The notes under the pieces: generated by a model
Told to the model about the DNA's origin: nothing
Databases searched by the model: none
The model's input: the letters and a program-made list of their open reading frames with translations, nothing else
Shown here: positions 36,301-50,700 of the stretch, piece after piece
Position numbering within the stretch: position 1 is the stretch's first letter
How the letters are laid out: the number at the start of each line of letters is the position of its first letter
From: Drosophila miranda
Taxonomy: Eukaryota > Arthropoda > Insecta > Diptera > Drosophilidae
Length of the DNA: 64,000 nt
Direction of reading: 5' to 3'
NCBI RefSeq assembly: GCF_003369915.1
Contig: NC_046677.1
Span: forward strand, 4,588,001-4,652,000
Made by a program: the position numbers and the translations under genes

Positions 36301-38603
36301 ATCCGAGGCCCTGCCTTGGGGGTTAAGTTCTGGGTAACCTTTCACAGTATCGAACGACTTAAGCCTCCAAGAACTTATGGTTAATGGTCGGAAGAAGATG
36401 GGATTACTTACGCTTCAGTTTGTCATCTGTTGAGACGATATTTCAAGGGAAGAAGATCTGTGCTGTCTTCCTGATTAATCAAGCACATATAGATTTTGTT
36501 TTCAAGTGGAAGAATAATTGAAACGATTTAATTGATCCCTAAGAAGATTATAGGAAATCTGGAAGAGGTTTAAGGTATCTAAGAAGCTGTAGATATTCAG
36601 GAATAGCTATAACTCTTTGAATTTATGGATAATTATACTAATACTATCCGCCTATCGTAATCCTTCCGTCATATGGCACATAAAATCCTTAAAATACACC
36701 CGCAAACACTCTGCTCTCTTGGCCTCTGTCTTTCTACTTTTACTGCCTCAAGGAGGAAGAACTTGTGGTTATTGTGGTGCTGTGTGATCTCTGGTAATTG
36801 CGATTACACCCATAAACGGAATAGATCCTACTGCCCGCCCGACTTGTGACTCAGTGACATTGTAGCCAAGAGAACGAGCAACGAGAGCCAGCCAGCCAGC
36901 GGCAGCTGCCAAGAGGGGACTGCCAACTGCCACTATAAATCCATAACTGTCAGTCAACAATTTTTTGGACCAGTATCTGAGAAGTTGTCGTTGGGTTTGT
37001 CGGCTTGTATGGCCATAACGACATTTGCTTTTGTGCTTTCTGTGACTCTGTGGACTCTTCTGTGACGACCGTTACTACATTCCTGGGACACCTTTGAGCC
37101 GCAGGCCTGAAGCAAACAAAATCTTGGCCACATTTCTTGTGTTTATTTAAGCATGAAAATTGTGTAACTTCTTGAAGATGAGATCTGGGATTTGTATCTC
37201 ACTTCTTGACGTTTTTGTGGGCTTCTCAAAAGCCTAATTGCAACCGGGTATCTTTTTTTGTGGGATTTTCCAATACATTTTACGATTTCCCCGCTCGTTA
37301 TGCACTTGTTCCCCCAAGCAATCGTACTAAATTTTATTTTATTTCATAGATCGTTAAATTTGTGTATTACACTGAATTTATGAACACTGAAAAACGGAAA
37401 ACTGTAGAACTACAGTTCCCCTTTGATCGCTAAAGATTTATGTGAGCGATAGAAAATGGTCGTCAATTGACAGAAGCCGTTGAGGAAGTACTATTACACA
37501 CAGATTGATGGGGTTTTCCCCAGGGAAAACAGAAGAAGGCTAAACAGTGGTAAAAATTATTTTTGTGGGCAAAACTTGTTTGTGCTTAAAGATAATCTAA
37601 TCAAAGCCAAGATATTTTAGCTATTCGAATAGTATATGTATCTTTCAACGGGGCTGAAGTAAGTTATTCTGCCATTCATTAGGCGATTACCAAACTGGAA
37701 AATGGCAGGCGGCATCTGTTTGAGCAACAGATAGGAAACCCGATCTTTAATTGCTTAATTTAGAGCTGGAAAAACTTTAAAAATTCAACTAAATTTTGAA
37801 ATAAAATATAGAAGTACTTTTAGGGAACAACTTTGACCCTTCCCAAGGCAAGACATTAATTTCTCTCACTTGAGAGAACTGAGCACCATTCATAAATAAA
37901 ATTAAAATATGGGACCCCACTCTCGCATTACACTTCCAGGAATTACATTTAAGAAAAGCAGAAAGCTTCCAGCGACCTTTCCAGCGAACTTCCGCTTGGA
38001 GGAAACACCTGAAAACACACAGAACAGTCTTAGAGAATTAAACAAACATTTATTTAAGTAAAAAACCAGGCGCACACAAGAGACGAAAGAATGATTGCAA
38101 AAATCCAACATAAATCTCGGGCAGCTCAAAGAAAGAATCCAGGCACATGGGGATTACAGAAAGAAATATACAACTTTTGCCCACGAAATGCTTTATTACG
38201 GATGACGCCCACAGATGGCCAAACGAGATGAAAGATATGTGGGGGGAGGGAGATATATATAGTCATCTAGGTGATACCCGACCAAGTACTTCCGGCAAAG
38301 TGGGGGGAAGGGGTGCTCTTTGAAATATTTCAAATATGCTGCCCAAACATTTCTGTTGGTCTTGGTCGTTTAATTCTTTTCTCGTTATTACATTTTTAAT
38401 TTGAATTTTATTTATTATTTTATGCGATTTTATATGATGTCTGCTTGCCGTCGCCGCCGCCGTCTCACGATGCATTTTATCGGGGAATTTTATTTTTAAA
38501 ACGAAAATAAACAACCACCGACCGACCGACTGATCTCTGAATTTCTGCTCGTTTTTCCCCCCGTTTTATTTCATTTCATTTCATGCTTTTATTTATATTA
38601 CAG
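30335..38603 (+). other. Tsp intron 1 (8.3 kb)
   Basis: No gene is supported inside. It contains AT-rich low-complexity islands built from ATTTAAATAT-type words (30720-31130, 34900-35260), a CA run (33014-33033), and a G+C-rich, GCGGC-repeat-rich patch at 34150-34420. The last might be a regulatory element, but its apparent reading frames are compositional. Confidence 0.45.
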
Positions 38604-38719
38604 CGGACGACGGACAGACTTTTGTGGAGAGAAGAGCCACGGCCGCATCCCATCCAGTGCCGCACGTACAGATATATAGTCGCACCATCCCAGCCCACAG
38701 ACCTGCCCAGATTGTGACG

Positions 38720-41700
38720 ATGAATTGGACGCGCGTGCTGCTAATCGGGCTGACCGCCTTGGCGCTGACATTCGTGGAGGTTGCATCACTCTCACTGGAT
38801 CCAGGTAAGTGCCAGAGACTATCCCCATGCTTTCCACTCAACTCTTTTTCCTCACGCAAATACCATTGTGCAAATGCACTGAAAGAAATGCTTTGCAAAT
38901 AGTTTAAAATTGTTTTGATGGGTTGAAACAAGTTTTGAGCCGTTCTATGCCATAGAAAGTGTAATTTATAGAGAACCCCCACTGGTTCCTCTTTAGATAC
39001 ATAGTTGCAGATGCAGATCTTGTTAGAAAAGATACTGATACAGTACAGATACAGATGCAGATACAGAGGACCCGTTTATGGAACAATCTTTCGCATAACC
39101 TTTAGAAAATTAGGAGCGCAAATTTATATTAAATTTTATAATAATATCAAAGTATTCCTAAGATAAAATTTAAATATAATAATATTAATACATAAATTTA
39201 TACAAAAATAATAAAAAAAAAACTAAATAAACAAAATAAAATAAATAAATGTAAAAAAAATAATAAATAAATATATCGAAGAATTTTTAAGGTTTTAGTA
39301 AAAAGTAATGATAATATTAATACATAAATTCATAAAAAAAAACCAAATACAATAGCAAGAAAAAATAAACAAATTAAAAAACTATTTAAATATAAGGGCA
39401 AAACATTTAAAAAACAATAATAAAAAATATACATTTAAAAAAAATGATAAAAAATAAACATTTTAAAAAAAAAAAAACCTTTAAAAAAAATAATAAAAAA
39501 ATTATTTAAAAAAAAATTAAATATAAAAATATGTTAAATTCCAATCAAATTAAAATAACTACAATAATGTAATTTTATCAAAAAAATGTGAAAACAAAAA
39601 ATTGTAAGTTCTTTCTGTCTTCAATCAATGTACCATACAGTATGTACCCAGTATAATATTCCAGCATAAAACATAGTCTCAAAGATGATCCAATAAAATT
39701 TATGGAAAGACATTCCCGCCAGTGTATGCATGTACACATTTTTACCGTTTCTTTTATGGTCACAAACATGCGAATGATCGGCCTGGCTCTGGCTTTGGCC
39801 CCAGTGTCAATATTTGCCGTGAACGACCGAAACACCATCCATACTGGTACTGGTGCTGGTATCGTATCCAACTTGGCGATTTATGTAAATCTCGGGCTCG
39901 AGCTGGAGCTTAAATCCCAATGAAAACGTCGTCAACTGTCAGATAGGTTCATTGGTTGTTGAGCTGGTGACCTCCCTGAAAGCCGTAGATGGCGTTGGCG
40001 GTGCCCGATCACGAGCACGACCAGAGACAGAGACAGAGAGAGAGAGAGAGACTCATTCGCTTTGAGCTCCAGCATGCAGTTGGCCAATGCGATTTCTGTA
40101 TGTCCATGTCGTGAAGGTCACCCACCCGGCATCATGAGCCTGTCAAAAGTTGGACAAATAACCCAGCAAATGCGTGAAATTCTATATAGAGACGTCTCTT
40201 GATAGATTCTTTTGCCTGACAGTCCGCGGACTCGTACTCGTACTCGAAATGCGGATTGTGCAAATACGGACCGGACCCCAGGCCCCAGACCCCCGACTAC
40301 GAGTATGTCTTTCGTATTTATTTGGGTTAACATGCCGCTGGATTAGAGACAGCAACAACCGCAGCGATCTCTCTCGGGGTGACCAAAATAAACAGTTCAT
40401 GTTCCATGTTCCAAGTGTCGTAATCTTGTGGCAGGCGCAAAAACGCGATTGCCAATGTTTGGTGGATAAATAGAGCAAGTGGCAAAGTGTTTTGGTTTAC
40501 TCTCTCGGTGAAGATTTACAAACATGACCCTACCCGATGTTATTTGGTCGAGTTTTTGGTATTTACTTAGCTGTTTATTTGGTAATCGATCTATTTGATT
40601 ATCTGCTGGAGGAACGGAAGTTGTTCTAAACAGTTTTCTGATAAAAGGAAGTGCGATAAGGTGTGAGGGATTACTCGGGATGACACATAATAAATAAATA
40701 AATTTTTAGAAGATTAATATAATTAAATACAAAAAAATTATAAAAAAAGGGAATACAAAATAAATAAGTAAAATAAAAATTTCCGCATTCTTAAATAAAT
40801 ACAAAATAAAAATATAATAAAAATAGTCATAAAAAATAAATTAATTAAATAAAAATAAGACCAAAATATTCACACTAAAATTTGTAATAAAATATATATA
40901 TTTTTTTATTTTTTTATTTTTTTATTATAATTAGGATTGTATTTTGTATTAATAAATAAATAATTAATTAATTAATAGTAAAATAATATTACTGGTACAA
41001 ATATATCAATCAGGATTTAATTAAATTTTTAATTTCAAAATTAAATACAATTTATAATAGAATAAAAAATAAATATTTAAATTAATAAATTATAATAATA
41101 AATAATTTAATAAAAGAGCCTTAAATATAATTTCATCTTGTAGCACAAGACCAAAAAAAAAGAAAAAATAAATAATAAGAAAAAAAGATATTGCCCAAGG
41201 ATCTGCTTAAACTAATCAGAACTCACTTAGCCCCTATATATACCCACTCCTATATTCCATATTCCTTGTATCTTCTTTTTCTATCTTTCCATAACAATAT
41301 ATTCCTTTTTTTCTTACCCACAGTTGCCTCCGCCGAACTCGAGCAGTTCATACGAAAAGGCGATGTTGTCATATCCACCAGACACATAAGGTAAACCATC
41401 TCTTACGGATCATATACACTTCAGAGTCTACAATATGTTGGCCCTTGCCCATTTAGACCACGTCGGAAGCTGCACATTTCGATAGAAGCTCTCTTCATGA
41501 TCGATTTCCCCATGCTGAAGCACAAGATGTCCTTCTTTTTGGACCGCAAACAGCAGAGGGTCACCCTGGACATCAGTGCGAATGGAGCCACCGAGTCGCG
41601 CAACTTTGAGATACCCAACATCAATGAGACGAGCACCATTCGATCGCTGGCCCTGCAGTTCTCGAAGAATCGCATCACCCTCTATGTGGACTGCAAGGCG

Positions 41701-44700
41701 AGCACGCATCATGACATCGACATGAATCTGGCCAAACTCTACACACAAATGGACGATCCAGTGATCAAGCTGGTGAGAAGAGACGGGGATCCTTCTACTG
41801 TTCGAATGGGTTAGCAATAGCACTGTGCATCTTTCATTGACAGTTCCGTGAGCGAAAGTATCCCCTGCACTTTGATGCGGACATGGAGCACTCCCTGCAG
41901 CGGGCCAACTGCCAGAAGGGTCTGCATCGTCGCGGCAATCGGCGCATGCTGCGGAACAAGATCACGGAGCGTGGTAAGTACATCTGAGAGAACTGTCTGC
42001 TGCCAGTCAGTCCACCACAACACAACCCACCGATCCATTCCAGAGAAGAACAAGAAGCGCGATGTACGCGGCTGGTACGAGCCAACCATCTCCCGCGAAG
42101 GAGTCACAGATCATCGACACCAGGAGGTGCCCACAGACGTTGAGCGCGGCGATATACCCATTCTGCATGGCGATTGTGAAGGTAGGTAGCACCACCCATC
42201 GGTTTCCACACACAGTTTTTGTCAGCTGACAGCCGGTAGTCCTAAAGCAGTCAACGACTCTTGGCCCAGACCCAGAGGCGTGCCCTGATCTCTGACAACT
42301 CTCCCAAAAGTCTTTGGCTGTGGCTTAGATGCCGCGTTAATGAAATTGTTTGGTGCTTGTCTCTGGGCGTCCGTTGGCGTTCATGTCACTTGTGGAACAT
42401 AATTCAATTAAGAAAATGTGGCAGAGCCATCGGTACCGAACCACAGAGAGTGTAGGTTGGGGAACTGATTTGAGGGATCGTTTGGTTTTGGTTTTGGCTT
42501 TGGTTTGAGTGGGGGCTTGAAATGTCAATGGCATGTGCACGAGACCTTGAAAACCAAGACCAATGAGAATCTAAGAAGGTAAGGTAAGATCTATAATGTA
42601 CAATACAGGATTGTATTGATTACAGGACTTATTCGTAACAGAAAGCCCTTCAATCAGGACAGCTACCCCTAATGCACGGATAATCTAAAGGCAGAAACAT
42701 AAGTAGAATCAATATATCCCTCATATATCTACCTCTTAAGCTGTACAACATCATGTAAGACACATGGCAACAACTAAACTAGTCCAACATCGTCGTCTCT
42801 GCACATCTGGCCTGCACAAATGTCTGACTTTGTCGGTTGCCTGCCTGCCTCGAGGGCTGCCTCCTGCCTCACTGGCTGGCTGCCTGCCTGCCTCACCGCC
42901 TGCCGGAGTGAGTTTTGTCAACATTGAAAACGCCGCCGCCGCCTTAACGCCCAAACGCATCCGTTCCAAGTCACAGATCTCTGGGGTCTCCAAGTCTCTC
43001 GATCTCGTTTTGGTTACATTTGGCAACCTTCGCTTCTATCTCTCGTCTGTCGTCGTCGTCGGCGGCACAGCCACGTAATTCATTCATTACGTTTTCTGGC
43101 TTTGCGATTTATATGCCGCCCCGTGCTGTACCCATGTCAACGGATAGAGAGGGCGAGTGGGGCACAGATCGTGGGTACAGATCGGAGCCTGCTACCAATT
43201 TGGTGTTGTTCTGCACTGCACTGAGCCAGATAAATAATAATTATGCTGGTCCCCAACGAGTGCACAACTTATATGCATGGGCTTTGTCATATCTTGGCGT
43301 TCATTAGCCGTCGTATCTACGTGGGCGCCCCACTCTCCCTCTCTCCCTCGCTCTTTCTGTGGAGCACTTAGCGGCGACTTATTGGCAAAGACAGTGAAAT
43401 GTCTCGATGTGGGTACCACTAGGGTCTACATATAGCTGTCTGCAAGTGTTGTAATTAATTGCTGGCCAGATTTGTAAGGCCTAATGCCAGGTATAGCATT
43501 TGGGCCCTAATGAAGATCATAGACAGGCTTAGGCAAATTGGTAATGGCAGATAAGCGGATTGCAAGCATTAATCATAGGAATACTTTGCATATTGGTAAT
43601 TCAATTAGCGAGTGGGATAGCCTGATCTCTGGTAGACTTACCTGCAGTCACATATGTACTAGGAAAGCCATAACTCTATTAAAATGTGGCCTAGTTACTA
43701 TATTACTTACCTCTAAGATCTCTAGAATCTAGCAACTATGCCGAATCCCTGTATATTACCGAAACACGACCTGATCCTCTTATGATGTCTCATCTCTGCA
43801 GTGAGGTCATGAAATCGGTATTAATCGGCTTTAATTCGCAGTTTAATTAATGCCACAATACAATTTAATAAATCAGCCATATACTACATAAATATATGTA
43901 CGAGTATGTGTGTTGATCGTGCTCCTTCGACTTCCCATCAGTGACTCAATCAATCAGGGTCCTGACTCATCATCTCTGTTGTAAAAGGGGTCGGGATGCT
44001 TGGCTTTTGTTGTCCCATTGCATTAAGCTGCACAAAGCTGTTCAAAGCGCCGAAGGAGTGCATTGGAGTGCGACAAAGCGGATTAGGTTGCAATCAGAGA
44101 GAGAGAGAGAGAGAGCAGAGCCTGTACATGCAACATGCGGTACACACGACGATGTGTGCGTTGTTGCATGGTTTAAAATGAGTGCGATTTTTGCATTGGT
44201 TAGACCTTAATCTTGTCAGACGCTTGAACGCTTCCCACACACGGGGAACCCAGAGCAACCCAGAGACCCTCTGTGTGTGCCGAGGGTGTTCATGAATTAT
44301 TGTTGCTTTATTTAAAGCCTCAACGCAACGGAACTCTACCCTCGACTGTTGTTGTAACTCTCTGTTTTTGTCTTTTTGTTTTGTTTTTTGCTCATTGTTC
44401 CAACCCAGACGCCCTCGCACGATCACTGAGCGATTTACTGGCTTTGGTTAAGCTGCTCCGTGAAGATGTCGCCCACCAGCGCCAGGAGATTGCCTACCTG
44501 CGTATGCTCTTGGAGAACTGTGCCGGCTGCAAGAATCCCCTCTCCGGGGACAATCAGCTGCGACTGGAGCCCACTTGTCGCACGGCGAATCCTTGTTATC
44601 GCGGTAAGTGGCGCATTTATCGATAGTTCGATAGCTTAAAAGCTTCAATATTTGTCTACGAAAATTCTTTCAGGTGTCGACTGTCTGGATTCGGCCGCTG

Positions 44701-47700
44701 GTCCAAGGTGCGGCCGTTGTCCTGCTGGCTTGATTGGCGATGGCAAGATCTGCAAACCGGGCGTCTCCTGCGCCAACTATCAATGCTATCCGTAAGTCTT
44801 TACACAGTCCTTTTCCATCCTATCTCTCTCTCTCTCCCGCCCAAACAAAATTAACGCAGCTTGTGGAGCTCTTAATGGCGTCAAGGGCGTGGCCATTGCA
44901 TTCACGTTAATTGTATTTGTCATGCTGGGAGCTCCAAGGGCTTGAAAAGCGCCGCCGCTTCTCCGATCCGGCCAAAAGGTTCCCTCCTTCGACTCTGACT
45001 CTGCAATTATTTGCATTTGGCCTTAATGGCAATTTGATGTTGTTTATGGTTTGATGATCTAGTCAGGCCACAAGCTCAAACAACTCCTTGACTAACACCT
45101 CAGTCCTCCACATCCCCATTCACATCCCCATCCATATCTACATGCATATTCTCGTTTATCTATATGTGTGATTGATAAGCAAGTGATGCCCATTGAGAGA
45201 GAGGATTCACATTTAGAGGTTTATTTACTTGGTGAATTCTACGAATAAATAAATGCCATAAGCAGGTTACACAGAACTGAACAGAACAGAACAGAACAGA
45301 GAGTAAGTGGAGTGGAGTGTGCTTACACGCAGAGAAAATAGGGCGACTTAAAAATACAAAAATGGTTTACTCGGAGAGTGAAAATTGTCAAAATAAAGCC
45401 TTTTCACTTAAAATTAAACAATAAAATGAACATATTTGATTTAAATATATTTCATACTTAAAATAATTAAACTTTTAAACTAAATTATATATTTTAATAT
45501 CTAAAAAATATTTCCAAATTTAAAATAAATATTTTCATATTAAAATGAAATATATTTCATATTTTCATATAAAAATCAAATATATTTTAATTCAATATAT
45601 ATTTCGTATTTAAAATAAATATATTTTCAGTTTTGAAATAAATATATTTCATATTTAAAATAAATATATTTAATACTTAAATTAAATATATTTCTTATTT
45701 AAAATAAAATATTTTCCTTTTTGAAATAAATATATATATTTTATATTTAAAATAAATCTATTAAATATTTAAATTAAATATATTTCGTATTTAAAATAAA
45801 TATATTTTCATTTTTGAAATAAATATATTTAATATTTAAATTAAATATATTTTTTATTTAAATTAAATATATTTCCCACAAATTTAAAATATTATATTTA
45901 TTTTAAAGTGTTATATATTTGATTAAATATGGGATTTTTAAATACGAATATGAACATAATTCATATCAAAATATATTATATTCAATTTCCCTCTGTTTTT
46001 ATTTAAAACCCAAACATTTAATTTAAAGGTGGATGTTTTTCTTTTTTCTTTGCCAATTTTTCTCCGCGTGTAAAAGTTGTGTGAGTCATTTGAGTGATTC
46101 CGAAACCAGTTTCCTCTCGCCTTTTCCATCTGATAAGCTCCGTAGATCGTAGATATGTCAATCCGAAGGCGAAGAAGACTTCCTAATCCCTTGTCGCTTC
46201 GAGACAGTTTAGTCCAATCAACCCGGAGCCGGGGACTACTATATTCAAATGATCTTTATGAAGCACATTTGCTATCTGGCAAAAGATCTCTTTGATATGT
46301 TTGCGATACCAAAATGGGAGTAAGTCCTATCTTGACGGCATATTTGTGGGCCCAGACAGGGAAAACCTTTCACTGCTCATAAGATAGACATCAAGCCACC
46401 CACAGCCCCCATATTAAGTTATCATTTTGAACAACCGGAAGTGTTCCCCACAGTCGGAAATCCATAAACTACTTAAAGATTGTTCTGGCTCTGTTCCAAT
46501 GCCAAATTTGTGTCAATCTCAATCATCGAATTATGCAAAAGACCCACAGCGCTGGCGTCGGACCCTAATAAAAACATAAATTCCGGCACTGTACAATATC
46601 CATAAATATGTTAAACAAAACTATAACAAGCTATGCGATGTAACGGTGATGGAACCTCAAAGAATATTTGGTAGACACTATTGTCGAACAAAATGCAACA
46701 AAACCTTTGCAATACACAGACCTGCGACCCCAGATGTGAGGAGGTCTGGACCACAAATGGCACTTGAAACAGCCGCATAAATTAGTTTAAAAGAACCCGC
46801 AGCTATGCCATAAGAACCACAGACCCAGAGCCAACTCTCAAACCAAACTGAGGACTGACTGACTTCATTGTGTCAAAACACTTAAACTGATTTCTGTTAT
46901 TTTTTCCCTTGGACTCGAACTCGGACTCGGGGGCCCTTTGGAAATGCGAGAAGTAAGCGCCTGGGCCACGCGCATAGGAAGCATTCGACCATAAATTTGT
47001 GTAAATTATTGAAAAGAGCCCCCACAGACCCTGGCCAGGGCCCAAAGAACCAGCCAGCGAGTGTTGTAGGTGTCTAGGGATCGGTTCGGATGGTTTGTTT
47101 GGGTAAGGTGCGCCTCTGGCCCGGGGCTGACCGTATTTTAATTTGCATAAAATTGTTTTAAATGTTGTCACGATGCGTCGGTCGCGGCCGCCGACTCTCG
47201 TTACTGTCATCTTTCATTATCGATGAAATGTGGCCCAATGCGTGTGGCAGCCCCATTCCCCTCCAATCATTTTAATTTAGAACCCACCAAATGTCATCCG
47301 AATCAAATGCGGCGGCGTCAGGCCTGGGCTGAGAACATGGTCAACGCTTTGTTTGTTTCCTCCCTTGATTCTAGAGACCATTCTTTATGGAATGGTCTTT
47401 TGGAGACCATCGATTCTATTAAAAGGCCATAAAACTTGTGCTAATGACATGCACACCTGTTGTTGCTGGATCCTTTTGTTGCGCAGGTTATCTACAATGT
47501 TGTTGTCTTTTTTTTATAGGGGTCACCATAGCCCATGTCACATAAAATATCCACACGGCCTCTCCTTTGTGTAGAAGCGCTCTATATTGATTGAAAATGG
47601 TACTCAGAACTTATTCCAAGAACTGGGAAGCAGAGATTTAGGGATCCTCTATCTGATCCTCTTTTTTAAACACGTTTATCTCTTCACACATTTCCCTCAT

Positions 47701-50700
47701 CTTCCATTCGCATATTCTCCCAGCACTTTCCATTTCCAAGATTCCGAGAGAGCTGCTCAGGTGCTCCAACGATTGACCACCTGAAAGCCCAATCATAACT
47801 TGGCCCCAGGCCGATGACAGTCCGCAGAGGCGCCTCCGCCCCAAAAAAATCAGTCTTCGCTGCACACACTTCCACTTCTGTGGCTTACAAAATTATGCAG
47901 ATGATGAAATAATCAGCAGTGCAATCAAGACCCACAGAGAGATTATATTACCTATCTAGGGAGATAGTAGATAGCAGAGAGATTCCGATTTGAAGACCGA
48001 TTGCAGGCTGCAACATGTGTACGGGGCATGTTGAACACTTTTCGAGACAGAATTCCATTTGATTGTAGGCAACTTTCCCACAGAATCTCTCGAATATCTA
48101 TGCATATTCCCCTACCCCCTCTAGTTTTTCTCTCTGGCCCAAACAAAACGTTTACGGCCATGGCTCGAACCAGGAAAAAGCAGAAAAAGAGGAAGCAACT
48201 GGAGAGGCTGGTTCACAGCTTCGAAAAAAACATCAAAGTTCGGTGGAACGGTGGAACGCATATCTCAGTGGGAATCAAGTTCGCCTACGCATCGGGGAAA
48301 AAGTGGATCCATTGATTCCAAGTCGTTGTCGTTGTTGTCGTTGTCGTTGCCGTCGTTGTTGGTGGGTTCGGTTCGGTTCGCTTTGTTGTTGTTGTTTTTG
48401 TTGTTGCTGTGGCTCTTGACTCTCTGGGGCCTGTGTCTGTGGCAGCGTTTGACTGCTTGGATTCAAATTAATAGTTGACTGGCAGCGAATCCAGCTCGGG
48501 CCACGTTTATACGTTCCGCATATCATGATATTCAGGGTGTGAATACATTAAATTTGTACTTACTTGGAGTTCCGCATAGTTTGGAATTTATAAGTGTTTT
48601 TTATTATATTTATTACTATTTATAATTATATAATATAATAATATTTATATTTCCAATATTTCTTCCCAGAAATATATTCTTTTTAATTTTTTTTTTTTTT
48701 GGTATTTTGTAATTTTTTCATGGAATAAAATCGTGAACAAATTTAAAATTTTTAATTTTCAAAATCGTGTTAAATCAAAACCGTGGAAAAAAATACCGTG
48801 TATTAGGTGTATAAATATTTCACAGCTAAATACTCATTAATATTAATTATTTTGTATTGTAATTTTTGCTACATAACTTGGAAATTCATAACTGTTTGGA
48901 TAAGGCCATAAGGACCCATTTTATAAGGTTTTTCCTTATATTTTATATATTATATTTTATATATATTATATATATTTATTTTTACTTATTTTATATGGTT
49001 TTTCCAGTATAAGATTTTATCGTTACATTTCCAGAAAATCTGTTTATAATTAATTCTAAAATTATTTGGATAATTACCAGTATTTCGAATATTCAACATT
49101 TCAATGGAATTTTCTTGTTCCTTATTTATTTTTTATTTATTTATTACACATATGAATTTTTTAAAGCTATAGCCGAGACCTAAAGCTATACTTTTTTTCC
49201 CTAAATTTTCGCACCGCATAAACCCTATATCTTGGCACATTGCCGTTGTCTCTGCGGCTGTCTTGGCCATGCGCAGGCGCAGCCGCAGCAATGAAAACAA
49301 AAACAAGCCCAAGCCCAAGCCCGGGCCCGGGCCAAGTCGAGATCAGGCCCGAGCCATTGGAGGCAGATCCGAAGCCACAGCTGAAGTCGTAGCGTAGTCG
49401 TAGTCGGAGCCAGAGTCAAGCAACCTCACAGATAAGTGGCCTGTGGCAAAATAAACGCCGCTTTATGGCAGTTAGCTGCAGTTTGTCTAAAGCGTGCGCC
49501 ACTTGGGAGGAGAGAGGAGGCTTCGGAGGAGTGTATGGAGATTGAGGATGGTGGCACATGGACGGATCCCCCTGCCTGCCTGCTCTGTCAAAAGGGAGCC
49601 CCAGATTGTACGAGTGGTGGCAGCCAAGTGTGTTTCTTTGGCTCTTTTGTTGTTAGAAGTAAGTGCTGGGGCATTTGCATGGCATGCGCGCTACCATTAG
49701 AAGCTATTTGGGTGGAGGGTTAATGGAAGCCACGTAGCGAAGTAGAGTTAGGGTTACGATCGATGATAGACCATTGAAAGAACTTAAAGAAGGACTCTTA
49801 GTGGCAAAATGAGTGGCTAAAATCAGTGATTAGTTGTCTGCCAAAAGCCCTGACAAATCTTGAATGTCTATCATATGTTAATTCCTTCCAGTGTAATCCC
49901 CCAACTGTAGCTCGACCAGAGCCCAGGCAGCCTAAAAGCCTTTGCATGCTTCAGAACCATGTTCACACATTACTCAGGTCCGGGCCCTGCTCCATGCTGG
50001 TGGAGCTCCCTTCTAAGGCTCCTTTGGGTGGTGTTTGAACTGGTCTCGAAAGGGAACCACAAGAAGAGCAGGGGCCAGGGCCGCAAGGAGGCAAGCCAGC
50101 AAATTGGAATTATGAATTATGAATGCGTGGTTAATAAAAAGAACGGCCAAGAAGCAGGCAGTCAAGACAGGGCCCAGGTCCAGCTCCAGCTCCAAAACTC
50201 CGAGTGGGTTCGTCATGCTAACTATGGGATAACCATAGGATAGAATGGGGGATAGCTGGACATTGGGCGGGGTCAGTGGCAGAAATGCTAATGCGTTCCT
50301 CGTTGCGCTCGACTGGATATTTTCCCAGCACTCAAACGATGCCGCACAGACACACAGACAATATGGTCGAATGAACTGAAACAAAGCAGAAAAGCGCAAA
50401 GTGTCAGTGCCAGTGCCAGTACCAGTGCCAGGAGGAGGCGTCTGGGAACGTAGCTAGAAAGCGAAAACCCCTACGCAATATCCAACATGGATATGGCCAT
50501 GGCAGTGGACGGACAGCAGCGCGCCTTGACTTAGACCGCTTGCCACTTAAGTACTTAACACTTTTTGCTAATTGCGCGTTGCCGGTTGGAGGCAAGGTAG
50601 GCCTTTGGTCGAGTCGTCCCCCGTTGTGGCAGCCACAGCCGAATCCCCAAAATGCCTACGCACACACCCCGCGCACCCCGTACACCCAACAAGTGTGTTG

